Part shown: positions 12,501-25,099 of the stretch, in pieces | Position numbering within the stretch: the first letter of the stretch is position 1 | Layout: each line of letters opens with the position of its first letter | Origin: Ascidia mentula | Taxonomy: Eukaryota > Chordata > Ascidiacea > Phlebobranchia > Ascidiidae | Reading direction: 5' to 3' | Length of the DNA stretch: 64,000 bases | Assembly: GCA_947561715.1 (NCBI GenBank) | Contig: OX387198.1 | Coordinates: 5,518,001-5,582,000 of the forward strand | The notes under the pieces: model-generated | What the model was told of the DNA's origin: nothing | Database searches by the model: none | Seen by the model: only the letters and a program-made list of their open reading frames with translations | Made by a program: the position numbers and the translations under genes

Positions 12501-15500
12501 CAGTGCATTGCTCGAAAGTTGTCCATCCAACCTCTGTACTGTGAACCAAACTCCCACAGCGAAAGCAAGAAGTTCGTCCCGGATCTGGTTGGTAAGTTCC
12601 ACTCGGACACGGGAAGCAAGGAAGCAATCCATCGGCCGATACATGACCCGGTCTGCATATACCTGAGTACAAATGACAATTCGCTGACAAACCACAAGTT
12701 AGTTAGATTTTAGTAACTGGAAATTTAAATAAAATTTAATGTTTTTGCGGGTGATGCAGACATGGAGGACAATGAAGTCGTTTATTTTCAAGAGACACGA
12801 ACTAATTGTTATGTCTTGTAATTTTTAATCCGGACCACCAGAAAGCTGTGGTAAATACGTTCATCTCTATCCGCAATTGGTGACCAAGAAAATCGAGAAA
12901 TGCTTATTCATAACGATGCGGATTCGATACCAATGGCAAGAAATCGTCGTGTGGGTGTGATTGATTCCACAAACAACGTAAACATACCTGGACATTGTAG
13001 GGGCGAGTGGGCTGGAGATTCCCCTGAAGATCCGGTCGATAAACAACGGTGGCAAACTAATTGACCGGTGGATCCCTGATGGGTTCCTGCTGGACAGTTG
13101 AAGCAAGATCCTCTCAAAATGTTGTAATATTGCCCGAAATGACACGATTCTGCAAACATATTTCAGATTTGTGTAAGGACTAATGTCGATAACATATTTT
13201 GGATTGCATTTCAGTGCTGAACAAGTATTTTATAATTACAATATAATTTTATAGTGAAGCATTAAAGGTGCTTAAACGCAAAACTTTGTAACCAGGCCAC
13301 AAACTCGACATTCGGAAAAACCCAAACCCAATCGCCGTTGTTTACAGCGGAGTCAAACACATTGCATGTATTCGCTGTCAATATTCGGATATCTGGCGAA
13401 TATATATAACTACTTGAGTTGATTTTCTTTACATTCCTAGTTAAGAATAACAAACAATGTTTACCGCAACTTCACTATTTACTTACGACAGAATCCCGCG
13501 TCAGTCTTTTCTTGACCCAACAGACAACCGGCCCTCGTGACCAAACCTCGTGGAGGTTGAAGCCCGGAGGAGATTTTCTTAACTCGGAGGTTTATTGATG
13601 AGGAGGTGACAATCCGGAAGAGCTGCTTGGCGGATCTCCGGATAAACTTGTAAGCTCTCTTGCCTTCTTTCGCCGCTTTCTTAGCGATGCATTTACGCCT
13701 GCATCTTCCTGTAAATAAGAGGTGTGGACATTACGCCACACGATGTCTCCATCGAGCAAAACGGATTCAGATGTGCCGCAGTCGGCGGGTAAATTCACAA
13801 TACATTATTTGCCTTTATTTCGAAATTTCGTTACAAGAACGTATTTTCCCTTTTCAATTGTGTTTCCGAAATCACAATTATGGTAGTTGACTGATCGGTC
13901 AAGGCCCTCGACCAATAGATATTAAGTAAAAAAATATAAAACCGTAATTTATGCCAGGAATAACTAGAAATCCACTGTGGAAAAATACACTGATTTATTT
14001 AAAACAAAGTTTAATAATATGATTAATAATAAATGTACAAATCATAGAGTTGGGGTTTAGAATACCACAACCTCTTGTATATGGTCGTTTGAACTTCGTT
14101 CAAACGTTGAATTGCCTTTTTGTGTACATTTACTTAAATCTTCATGCTAATAAAAAATAATATTTGCATGTTCTATTGCTGTTCAAACATCACTGAGCGC
14201 GTAGTTTACATAGGTTGTCACTTTGCGGCATGTTCTGCTGCTTACTTCGTCTTATTGTGATGATGAACTCGACCTTGACCGTCAACCGAGCCCTTGTTCT
14301 TTTTTTTTTCTTAACTTTTGCGCACGTGATCGTGAAACTGGAGACCCTGAAAACCGTTCCACCTATGAAGAAAGATTTGACAAAAGGTTCAATCGGCGGT
14401 AACAACTCCTGTATTGACCACAAAGTGGCGGATTCACTTAAAATCCTCCGTAAATGTCCAATATATCGGTGGGTAAAGTCCTATGGTTTGCCTCCAATGC
14501 CTTGTTGTTGAAAAGAAATATACACAGCGTTATCTAAGGCAATTTGCTCACAAAAAGCAATTTAGTTTGTTCTTACAACAAGGATTTTTGACCGTTTTGG
14601 TTTAGGCCTTACTTACAAATGACAACTTTAAACGTGTCACGAATGTTTAATACGGACCATAAATTAGCAAATAAACAACAACATAGACTCGACCTCTAGT
14701 CGGACCAACGGAACGGTCGATTTCCATTTGGCAAACGCCTGTCACAAAACTGAATGTCTTTTTCACTTTCACCGTAGTGGGACCTATGAAAAAGTTGGTT
14801 AGCATTTAAATCAGTAGTGAATTGCATGAGAAGGCGCCAACAAACGGAACAACGGAGGTCATGATTCACGAGTGTTGTTTGCTTGTGTCTCGCTCGTGAC
14901 TACTTTACTACTGCCCGGAGTGTCTGTTGTTCCAGCCCTAAATCCTGGTTGTTTTTCGGCCACGAAAGCAACTCAGCCTTTTAAACTTAGCGGCTTAGAG
15001 GGGATTTCCAGGGTAGACGCGACTAAAATGCTTGTTTTTGCTGAAACTTCGATCGTATATTTATAAACTTATTTGAAGAAAACAAAAAGTTTGGAATCCA
15101 GATCATAGCAAGAAATGCATGTTCAGTCAATAATATATTTTAGATAACAATAAGACACGGTCTTTATGTTCATGACAAAGCGTTTTTTGCCTTATTTTTT
15201 CAATATTGGTGTTTATGTCTTGTTTTATTGGAAATACCTACCATAACTCAATATGTATGTTTGATTAAAAAGAAAAGCTTTAATATTATTAAGAAGGTAT
15301 CTTTATGTTAATAACACAAGCAGAATTCACATTGGTTTCAATAATGATTTTTTTACAATTAGCAAAAAAATAATTACATTTGCAAAAAACGATAGTTTTC
15401 AATTGCGCATTCAAGCGTGACACGTTTTTCCATATTTATCCCACTTTGCCATCCACTCACCCATGCATGACGACAGAGTCCTGTTGGTCACCGAACCCAC

Positions 15501-18500
15501 AGCGGAGGTTAAAGCCAAGGGCGTAACTTTTAACGTGTTTGAGGACTGCGTGTTTCTGGCATGGGGGTTCATCGAGTCGCAAGAATACGTGTACACGGGA
15601 CTCCTCGGTTTGGATGCTTGGAAGTAACTCACGGCGTTGCAAGTCAAGTAACAACTCTTGCCTTTGCAACGTATGACACCGTTCGGTTTGTTGGGTCCTT
15701 GCAAAGTTGGGCACTTGTTCTCGGCTGCAGTAAATCGATTAGGATTGTTTAACGGCGCCAAAAGCGGTCTTACTAAGTAAAGGGATCCGTTAACCTATAT
15801 GCGAGTAGCAAGGCCAAAGAGGTTAAATACGTATATTCACAAACGTCTTCCTTAAATTTGGTTGTATTCCTTAAGTTTTTAATTTAATTCTAAAATATCA
15901 TGGCAAACAATTTAACAAAGATCTCCAATCAAAAATTACTTTCTATTAGAAAACAACGTTCTGCCTAATGTATGTCACGAGTATATAGACTGGCGATGTA
16001 TCAACTTACGAATGCAGTCCTTCTGATTCCACGCGAGCTTAAATCCCTTCCTGCAGTAGCAAGCATAACTGCCGCGGGTGTTTGTACAGAAATGACCACA
16101 ACCACCGTTGTTGTCCGAACATTCGTTGATATCTTTACCAATAGCACAACTGAGTTTACTCGCGGCTTGATATATTTAAAAGAAACACATTTGAAACACC
16201 TCCTTGGCGCAAAATAAGCAGGGTAGATTCCAAGTTAATGGCGACTTTGGGAAGAAATTTGGCAAAAGTCATAAAAGAATATGTATTTTTCATGCTATGC
16301 TTTGAAGTTAGCAAAAATCATGGTTTCGGGCTTAATAATGAGCCAAAGTAAAGTTCAACATGGGGACAAAGTAAAGTTCAACTTTTGAAACTTGGAGCAA
16401 ATCGTGAAAGAGTTTGTTTTCCATCGAGTCACACGTCAACTTTGATCCCTGTTAACGATTTTGCAACACGAGGTGAAATAAAGTTCACCATGGTGTGCGT
16501 CCCAAACATTGGGGGCTCATTAACTTAATGGTGAACAAACCCACAAAACAAGCACGAGAAGCAGGTCTTTGTCACGTTTCCCGGTAATAATTGCCCCCAA
16601 ATGACTATTTGTGCGAAGCCATCACAGGTAACTTTCACACAACTCGCTTGCCCAAGAGGTCAACGTACCTCCGCATCTTTTATTGGCGTAAGTATGGTAT
16701 CCACCGGGACAAGAGCACTGGTAGCTTCCCGGGGTATTGGTGCATTTGTACCAACATGTGTCGTTAAATTCACACTCGTCCACGTCTGTCGCAAAACAAA
16801 ATGAATTTACTTTCACGAGCTTATGCGGAAATACTCAACACAGAAAAAATGCACGAATTTTTCTTCGTATCATCAACCAGTTACACTGGAATAGCAGCAC
16901 GCAAGCCACAGATTAAAACCACTTCTACCAACAAGTCGGGGAAACATACAAAACCAACACTCAAACATTTTGCAAGTTACATCCCTGTTCACACAATTAT
17001 GTTTCTGCAACACATGTTTAGTGGTCGTATATTTTAAATCTGCTGCAAATTGTATAAAGTGAAAGAACTTAAAAAATCGTCACACAAGGATGTGGAGATC
17101 CTTACCTACGCAAGTCCTTTCGTCCTCCGCCAAGCGATATCCATCGGGGCAAGTGCAAATATAACTTCCGTAATTATTCAAACACTTGTATTGACAACTG
17201 TGGTTTCCCTGGCACTCGTCGTAATCTAGGGCGAACAGCAATTGGTTAGGTATACGTAATAATTCCCAATCACACGAAACATTTCGTAGCAGTTACATGG
17301 GCTATATTGTTTGTCTTGAAGATTAATAAAACCGTTAGATATGTTCCTAAATTTCTAATCAATAATCTACACAGTTGACCATCGGCGTTTATTTTTTGCA
17401 TATAGTTTATCGAAAAGTTGCAATGTGAAAAAAATGAAAAGAAGGTATCACTCATTTGTATGACCGACTTGTCAAGCATGTCACTTTATTAGAGACAAAT
17501 AAACGTTTTTTCATTCACAATCCAACATACACTTCATCCATAATTCGCGTTATTTACTCACCAAGGCAGTCCCGCCGATTCGGAGCCAAAACGTATCTTG
17601 ACTTGTTATCCCTGGAGCAAGCGCACTGAACTCCAGCCGGGGTCACACGACAGGTTGCAAAGGTGCAGTTGAACTCCCTGCATCTGGGCGCTGCAAAGTT
17701 CACTGAAGGGTTAACCTCAAATCCGCACGTCTAGTATGGGACAGGGATTAAGGAGTCGAGTCGGTCTATCTGTAGGCACCTGCCTATATTTGGACCCGAC
17801 GACAATGGTAACAAGCTTCCCCAGGTGCAAGTTACGCCGAACAGTTTCGCCTTACGGAATTATTGAGTGTCAGAGGCAGGACGAGCAAATGTCAACAGGT
17901 CAAACTTTCGACGGATTTAGAAACTATGCGCATCAATTACCTCGAGAACACGGATCCGGAACCGTCTACAACGCATGGCGCAAATTTTTGCGGCGCGAAA
18001 ATACTGACACGAGGTTATTAACGGATTTGGAGCCTACCTGACTCGCAAGTCTTTTGGTTGGCATGTAGATAGTAGTGCGTTCGACAGGAACAAAACGTAT
18101 TGTCGAAGTAGTGGTGACAATCGTGCTGACAACCCCCGTTGCCGTTTGAACAAAGTCCTAGAAAGAAAACGTAATATTGTCGAACTTTTCCACGTCCTTG
18201 TTTTAAGCTATTTTTTTCTACGAAAATATAAAATGCAAGTCTTTAACGACGTTTTCCAATATTTTCAATCCAATTCTTCTACAAAACCCACGGAATCTGC
18301 AACAAAAGCAAATTATCCTCTTTTCCAATTGTCCTTATCTCAGGTTCCAGGTCAGTGGCGGCCGAAGTGAAATGTGAAGATAGCTATTTGTGTAAATGAG
18401 AGTGGCAACTTATAATTGTTTTTTGTTCTTTCGTTTAAAGGTGGTTGCGGCGTTTGAAATTGCGAACAAACCATGTTTGTCACAGAAACTCCCGATGGAC

Positions 18501-21500
18501 AAGCAGTGAGCTCAAACATGGAAAAACTTGCAAAAATTCCGTGCGTTTCTGCTTTCCTTGCAGTGACCGCGGATATTTCATTAAGACGTCTCGTGTAACA
18601 CGCGCGATGCCCCTCGTCGTTCAACAAAGCAATTAGCTTGTTAGAACGGTCACACCGCAACCTGGCGTCGCTTCCCCCGCGTTGTAACATTACGCCCGAC
18701 AACTGATCCGAGCCGCTCCCAGCGAAAGGGAAGCCCGAGGCACTTAAAAGGAATCGGACGGGGTATCAAGAGATCACGACGCGACCCCTTTGCATGGGGT
18801 TAGACACGGGGCAAGGTGCTTTTTTTTTAGTCGTACCCCCATATTTCAAAGTTTTTTTCTTGTATGCAATTTAGCGTGAAATTGCACGGGGGAAGACACC
18901 GTTGTGCTCGCGTATAATATGTTGGATATAGTTGCTTGTTGCAGATAAACGTTTGTTGTAAAAATATCGCGACGGCAATTCAGGTGACTTAGACATCCTA
19001 CACTAAAAGTCTGGTTTGGCAATTGCGTCAAGCAAAGTTAAATAAAAGACTTTCCGCAGGTCAAAAACTGTTGTCACTGAAAACAGTTAAAAAGGAAAAC
19101 CGCGCGTCGTCACACTCTTGGCTCGGTTAATGCGGCAATAGATCGCAAGCGACCGCATATCGAATACAAACTCCGCATGTCACGAAATCCATCAGATAAG
19201 GGAGCACCTTTCTCCGATAGCAGAAATGCGATCAACCATTCCTTGCTTAACTTTATTATTTATCGCTGGAATTTTTGGCGAGGAGGTTTGTATTCACACT
19301 AAAAAATTGCTTTTTTAAACGTACGAATGACCCAATTGTTTTAGTAATTGCTCTTGCATGTTGTAACGGTTGCGGACTACGTGGCCAGGTTACCAAAATA
19401 TAAAGATCAAGTCCAGGCTTCGGACCGATTATAAATCCATATGTATATTTATGTGCACAGAGTAACCGCACTTAAGTTTAAATCCTTATTCTATTTTAAA
19501 GTAACAAAACCTTTTCTATGGGTGCCACGAAAAATAACCACTGATAGGTAATTGGAAATACTTCGAAATGCCATGTTACCAAAGACTCACTATAATTATC
19601 AGCTACCATGGAAACATTGGTATCTTACTTGTGCAGTTCCTTCCGTTGCTTGCGAGTTTGTAACCAGGACGACAAGCACACCGAGGACTGCGCAGAGTCG
19701 ACTCGTTGCAATAATGTTCACAAAACGTGGAATTCCTTTCACAGTTATTTGGAGGTCCTGGAAGAAAATGGCACTGATAATGTGATTACGTATATTGTGT
19801 ACTAATTTGCTTAAGTTTGCCTGAAAGGAGTCTTGGTTTTGATAGTTTTGTTGTGACAATTGTTTTCACTAATCAAATGCGTGTATAATTTGGCAACAGT
19901 CGCACTAACGTACGTTTTACTTAGGACTTTTTTAGACTATGACCAATTCATAGACCTCAACTTGATTTGAGTCGCCGCTGCTAGCCGGACATTAACGTTA
20001 TTTACTGTTTAGTCATATAATTACTAAAATCCTACATGATCTCCCAAATATCCACCCACCCGCATATAAACTTTATGGGGCAACGTTGTACGGCGTAACA
20101 ATGCCGGTATCTTTGCGAAAGGAAGCTACCAAAAATCACGCCCTAATTGACTTTGAAAAATCACCAGGTAATTATATCCCACCGCAGGATTCCTCCTGAA
20201 GTCGAGCGTGCAGGTAAGCGCCGCATCTTACCCACTGCCAAAAACCCCAAACCGCTAATTGTTGCAACTTCTTAGAGGGGGTACATCACTTAGCGGGGTT
20301 TTAATTAGGTTAGGTTTCGGCGAACACGCGCCTTTGTGCCGAGGGGAAGAGGTTCAGGCAAACGCAAATTCTTCTAGTGTTTGTAATGGGAGGTGTTTTT
20401 GCTTGATCCGAGCCGTCACGGTTGATCACGGCGTTTGAAAACTATTTCGCTCTTTTCGTGTATTTTTCGACGTTGATGGATTAGTCTTATCCCGGACTTA
20501 GTGCATCGTCAGCTTCGCGTACGTCGTCACTCACGTGATTATGACGTGAGATTACTTTTTGCGTTTTACCCTGGTAAAAATTACTGTCCCTTGTTGTTTG
20601 CAAAGCAGCCATTATTGTCTATGATTAATCATCAAAAAAGATTGCAAAATATAACTTAAAAACTATCAGTAGATCTATTTCATTTGATTCAACTGCAAAG
20701 TCAGTATTATTAAATATTTACGACCAGTTTGCCGCAACGTTTTTTACGGATGAGTGATTTTATGACAATAGTATAAAACATAGCGGACAGCTAAAAAAAA
20801 CCTACGTATTTGCATTACGATTTCCTCCATCAAGTTATACAAGAGTTAATGCAAAACAAGAGGATGAATTGTTACCTTTTAGGGAACACGTCCGGCCGTT
20901 GGGATCCAATCTATAACCAGATCTACAAATACATCTGTACGTTCCAAGCATATTCACACATCTGTGGGCGCAGTGTCCATTCTGTACCATACATTCGTTT
21001 CTGTCTGCAGGAAAGATTTGTTTTAAACAAGACATTTTTGCAAAGTAACGACATCGCAACTTGAAGACCGTATCAACTGTGAAATCGATATTCTGGGTAA
21101 TGACATGGAGTAAATTTAGCAATTAAGGGTTGTTTAACAACAGCTGAACCGCAAACATTTAAAAAAAAATTTTAAACAATTGTCTAATGTGTTGCTAGTG
21201 AACCAACGAAGAAAGACATCCAGACCCAGTTGTGACATTTATCGGTCATTCACCAAATTTGTGAAAAATTGTCAAAAAGGCTTTTCAAAGCGTCCAACAG
21301 TCTATATGATACCGAAATACGTGAATTATCGGCGACAACTATAGTTGATGCAGACGCGTCGTAACAATGGCGTTGTTCATGCGCTTTTTTTTTGTTTTTC
21401 ACGCTTATGCCAACAGTGCTTATCGCTAACCTATTTTCAAAGTGCTGCCGGGCCACCGACTGCTGTTCCCATAACAAATCCCTAAAACTTCCTCGGTTGT

Positions 21501-24500
21501 TTTTCAATTTCTGGGAAAAATTCGCAAGGAGAGAAACCAAACATTGGACGTTGGACCCGAAATCACTCTTAGACTTAACTGATAAGCGATATTAATGAGG
21601 ACACGCCGGAAGCTCGGCATTTACAGTTGCCAAAACAAAAAGCCGCATTGCCTTTGACGCATGTTGTCGTAGTAGATTGCAATCCGGGCGTTGTGTCTAT
21701 TTAAGATAGCGATCTTGGCTGAGTTGCGCTCGAGGAGAGAAAACAGTAGACATTTGGCCTTGTGTTGTGGTTTATTTATTTGCCCGACTATTTGTGGTCG
21801 GCCGGATATGAAATCAAACATTGGCAGTCCCAGTGGAATTTACTTTTAAGGTTTTAATTTAAAAAGTAAATTTCAACCTCTCTTTATTGTCAATAGTGAC
21901 TCGCTTGGATATTAATACGTTCGCTATTCAGCGAAACATGTATATTTGAACCGTTGCCACTACAACATGACAAATTAGTAAAACATCGTTCCCCGGCCGA
22001 TATTTACGTTCATTTTAGAAATTATGAGGGAATATATGTTTTCTATATTTTGTATTTGAGATTTTTTACCTCTGCATGAAAGTCTGTTGAGAATAAACCC
22101 TGCATGGCAAGAACACCGCGGAGTGGCGGAAGAATTACAAATCTGTGAGCATCCACCGTTCGTCTGGTCATTGCACACGTTGACCCCTACTGGAACAAAA
22201 AAAGCATTAGTGTATTAAGAAACTATTATCATAACCTATGAATATATGAAGTGTTTGTAAATTTACAGGTTCACTGATATTGCAACCATTATATAGGTTC
22301 ACTGGTATTGGTGTTTACTGGTATTGCAACCATTATAGGTTCACTCATGGTATTGGGGTTTACTGGTATTGCAGCCAGGCTCAAAGCCACAATGTTAGCT
22401 AAGAGTGTCAGATAAAGGACGCAGTGGGGTGATCTCGAGTATGTAAATATAACGTACAAGAAATGGAGAGTTTGCCTCAAATATTGGAAGGAAGTGCTGG
22501 TGCCGATAAACCAATTAAACTTTGCGGCAAACTTAAAAACCTTTCACTCACATTTGTCATCTTACAAAAATTCAAAATTTGCTATATTTTACTAATAACT
22601 TTTGTGTTGTCTGGCATTATTTTTGCACATCGTTTTTATAATATTATGTTAATTTCATATAGTACTATACGTATACACGGTGTCATTCTTGATCCAAAAA
22701 TAACCGGAGTGACGTGACCAGAAAGAAAGCAAACAAGGGCCTCTGTGCTAACCGCCATTACAGAGAACCGCAGACAAAACCGCTTTTCGAAAATCTACCG
22801 CATACTTAAAACGCTTGAGGACTGCAGGCCACGTTAATAGTAATGTTGTCCGGATCCCAGCGAGCATAACAGTGTAATGGTGGTGTGCTGCTAATTCGGT
22901 CCAAGGGCTTCGACACTTCACGCTTCTGAAGGAGACGTTTGAAAAAAAAACCCGCTCGCGCACTTAGGCTACAAATGTACTTGGTAACAACCACAATAAA
23001 AAGCACGCGCGTCCTCTGACGCGGGGAATAGAATCGAACTTGATCAAACGAGATTTGTTTGTCGCGCTCAATGTCGGGAAAGTGCGGAGGCGAGACAGCC
23101 GCGGTTCTGAAAAGGGGTTTGTTTGACTGCACGCAGCCTTGGGCGCGCGCTCACCCCTAAAATCGAGCATTTACATCGGGTTGCGCGTAATTCCATCAAA
23201 GCGAACATTTAAGCTCTGTACTTGCACCTCGATCTGACGTTTTGACAGCCGCTATTGGTGCGTGGGTTTACATTTCTACGCGTATATGATGCGGGGATCA
23301 CAGTCATGGCGAAACGATCCCAAGTGTGAAGTGCACGAACCTTACGGGGGGCCGCAAAACGACAGACATGGATTAATCAAACTTCTACCACTGATGTTTA
23401 CCAACCTTTTTAAATTTGTTTTTCCCATTGTGGAAAAAGTCTTTAAATAAAGATAGGAAATCTCTCAACAGTTTAATGGGAAAGAAAGACTTGGTATCCG
23501 ATATTTTAACAAGTTATTTAGGAGAAAGTTTTTTTCTGATATATATGTTTCGCCTACAGTTCGGCATCGTCAATGTGTTCCCCATTGTCTGATGTTATTT
23601 ACCTCCATGTGTTTACAGCGCATTTACTTCCATGCGTTTAATCTTTTGCAAATTATGTTTGGGAACTGCAGCGAACGTAGGTCATCCCTGATAATACTGG
23701 GATAAATTCGATTCGATTCTCTCCCGACACCGAACGCGCATCTTTGACACCTGTTGATATTGACCGTGGGATTCTACACTCAGGCGCATAAAATCCCATT
23801 AAGAACAGCTGCTTGGATCGCCAGGTGCCCCCGTTCGACTTTCTGATATCAAGCGTTCGAAAACTGTTGAGAGATGGGTCAGAGGTAGATCGAAGAGCTG
23901 TCAGTCCCAGTCAATCATCCAAAACACCTCACTTATCGCGTCTGGCGCGCTCACGCCTTGTTGAAACTATTTCCTGGCGCTCGACGAGTCAGCGTGTCGG
24001 TTTCGTCCACATTCCCATGGTTTTGCCACTCGAAGACGTCCAACCTTTGCCAAGGACCGTGTCCACGTACGTTAACTATGTGCTTCTGAACGGTCGAAAC
24101 ACTCTGAACTGCAGTGGGTTTATTTAAAAGTGCCAATTGCCGGAACGAAAAGAGTTTTGAAATTTAAGCGTCTGTATCCCTTCCAAGAGGTCTTGTACAC
24201 AGTTTACGTGTATCTTACTAATAACTGCCAGAATATTTCGCGCAGCTTGTTGATTGATTGCAGACTGAAAACATCTCAAACGTTCAAGTGTAGTTTGCTG
24301 CTTATAAGCGTGTGTATATTGTATTTTCAAGTTTGTTAGTGTTTAATTGATATTACAAACATGTAGCAGTAGCACTTTACGTCGTCGTGGAATAACAGCT
24401 CAAATAACTAAAAATTAAATCGCGATTTTTGAAACAAATCTCAAAGCTGCGTACAATGGAAATGGGATGTACTCCCAGCCTCCGAAGAAAAAACGCTACG

Positions 24501-25099
24501 TTTCGAACACGATTCGAAAATCAGTTGTTCGGCATTTTGAGAGCAGAGCAAAGCTGCCTTGGAGGTTCCCACGCCACTTCACGTAAATTCATTTTACTTG
24601 TCAATCTAGCGCCGAACAGTCTTGATTGACAGAAACGAGACTTGTGACGTAACTGAGGCTTGTCAAAGGTTTTCGAAAGCTTCATTGTTTTTTCTTGGTG
24701 ATGAGCTCAATCTAAGCTTGGGCGAGGCAAGAAAATTGCTTTTGAGCTTTAAATAGGCCACGGCTTTCCGCTGTAAGGCTGGATATTACACTGTCTAACT
24801 AGTCACGATTCATCTCTTTTGAGACCTGTGAACGTTGTTCCCTAAATTTTAATTTAAAAGTTACGTAACCCAACTCATTACAAAACTCAATACCAATTAT
24901 CGAAAACCTAATCTTAGTAATAAATGCCAATGTCTTCCAAGCGGTTAAATTGATGAACCGTCATTTTTTGGTAAAGTCACTTTAAACTACACTAATAGTC
25001 CCACCTACCTGGCCGTTGCCTTTGCCATGTCGCCTGGACACAACAGTACAAAATCACCAACACAAGCAGTCGCATCTCTGTCGACTGTCTGTGGTCCAT
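9519..25099 (-). CDS. SCUBE: SCUBE-family secreted protein (signal peptide, CUB, EGF), complete, 20 exons
   Basis: SCUBE proteins are secreted, membrane-attached glycoproteins acting in Hedgehog release and growth-factor signalling. Exons in transcript order: 25099-25009 (start, signal peptide with [13 protein letters not shown]), 22189-22070, 21004-20876, 19757-19629, 18157-18038, 17690-17562, 17225-17106, 16785-16669, 16132-16010 (eight EGF modules, one per exon), 15724-15461 (sushi-like, [16 protein letters not shown]), 14783-14694, 14362-14246, 13708-13487 (basic spacer), 13149-12988, 12683-12483, 12069-11923 (three Cys-rich GCC2/GCC3-type repeats; the last reads [12 protein letters not shown], near-identical to vertebrate SCUBE), 11340-11137 and 10531-10394 (CUB), 10066-9984, 9665-9519 (tail with [15 protein letters not shown]). 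Nearly all introns are phase 1, as expected for shuffled modules. The sum is 950 residues plus stop, close to vertebrate SCUBE length. The intron after 12483 needs a GC donor. The last two exons are too short to stand out as open frames. Confidence 0.93.
10925..11110 (+). mobile_element. Older diverged copy of the hammerhead-bearing short element
   Basis: In a SCUBE intron, this segment is homologous, in opposite orientation, to the copy at 11591-11764: shared blocks include the AGCTGCAGACAGG end, GTACC..CAAAGTGGA, GCTAGTGTAAAAG and TGATGAGACC..GGTCGAAA. Its ribozyme core has G for the invariant first C of CUGAUGA (about 11070) and lacks the cleavage strand, so it should be inactive. Confidence 0.6.
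11591..11654 (-). ncRNA. Type I hammerhead ribozyme, canonical core, GUC cleavage triplet
   Basis: Read on the minus strand. Stem I 5' side AGCTGCA (11653-11647) pairs with TGCAGCT (11600-11594). CTGATGAG follows (11646-11639). Stem II is G-ACCT/AGGT-C with loop TAC (11639-11627). Then GAA (11626-11624) and stem III ACAG (11623-11620) paired with CTGT (11605-11602), its loop containing the self-complementary GTGTACAC. The triplet GTC ends at 11601, so cleavage is predicted between 11601 and 11600. Every invariant core base is present. Hammerheads of this kind are known from short retroelement-like repeats in animals, including tunicates. It lies in the SCUBE intron between 11923 and 11340, on the transcribed strand, so the SCUBE pre-mRNA would contain it. 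Confidence 0.8.
11591..11764. mobile_element. 174-bp inverted-repeat element carrying the hammerhead
   Basis: A perfect 41-bp inverted repeat, starting AGCTGCAGACAGGGTGTG, lies at 11594-11634 and 11716-11756. The left end includes the complete ribozyme on the minus strand. The right end repeats only the half after stem II (CGAAAC through TGCAGCTG) and has no CTGATGA. The middle matches the diverged copy at 10925-11110. No coding capacity. Whether it moves as a MITE or as a small circular RNA retrocopy is not decidable here. Confidence 0.7.
22190..25008 (-). other. SCUBE intron 1 (2.8 kb), no nested gene recognised
   Basis: This separates the signal-peptide exon from the first EGF exon. It holds the tandem repeat at 22267-22378 and a CpG-richer block near 22.8-23.3 kb. 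Open frames on both strands are short and look random. The other long SCUBE introns likewise gave nothing beyond the hammerhead elements. Confidence 0.5.
22267..22378. repeat. Short imperfect tandem repeat in SCUBE intron 1
   Basis: About 110 bases consist of degenerate copies built from GGTTCACT and GGTATTGCAACCATTATA units, with TTTACTGGTATTGCA recurring. No function suggested. Confidence 0.7.

Noticed and set aside
18352-18702. 116-codon minus-strand frame between SCUBE EGF exons
   Set aside because: The flanking EGF exons join each other in phase without it, and it has no EGF cysteine pattern.
22463-22717. Plus-strand 84-codon frame with a hydrophobic segment inside SCUBE intron 1
   Set aside because: Antisense to a clear intron, AT-driven hydrophobicity, no splice or family support.
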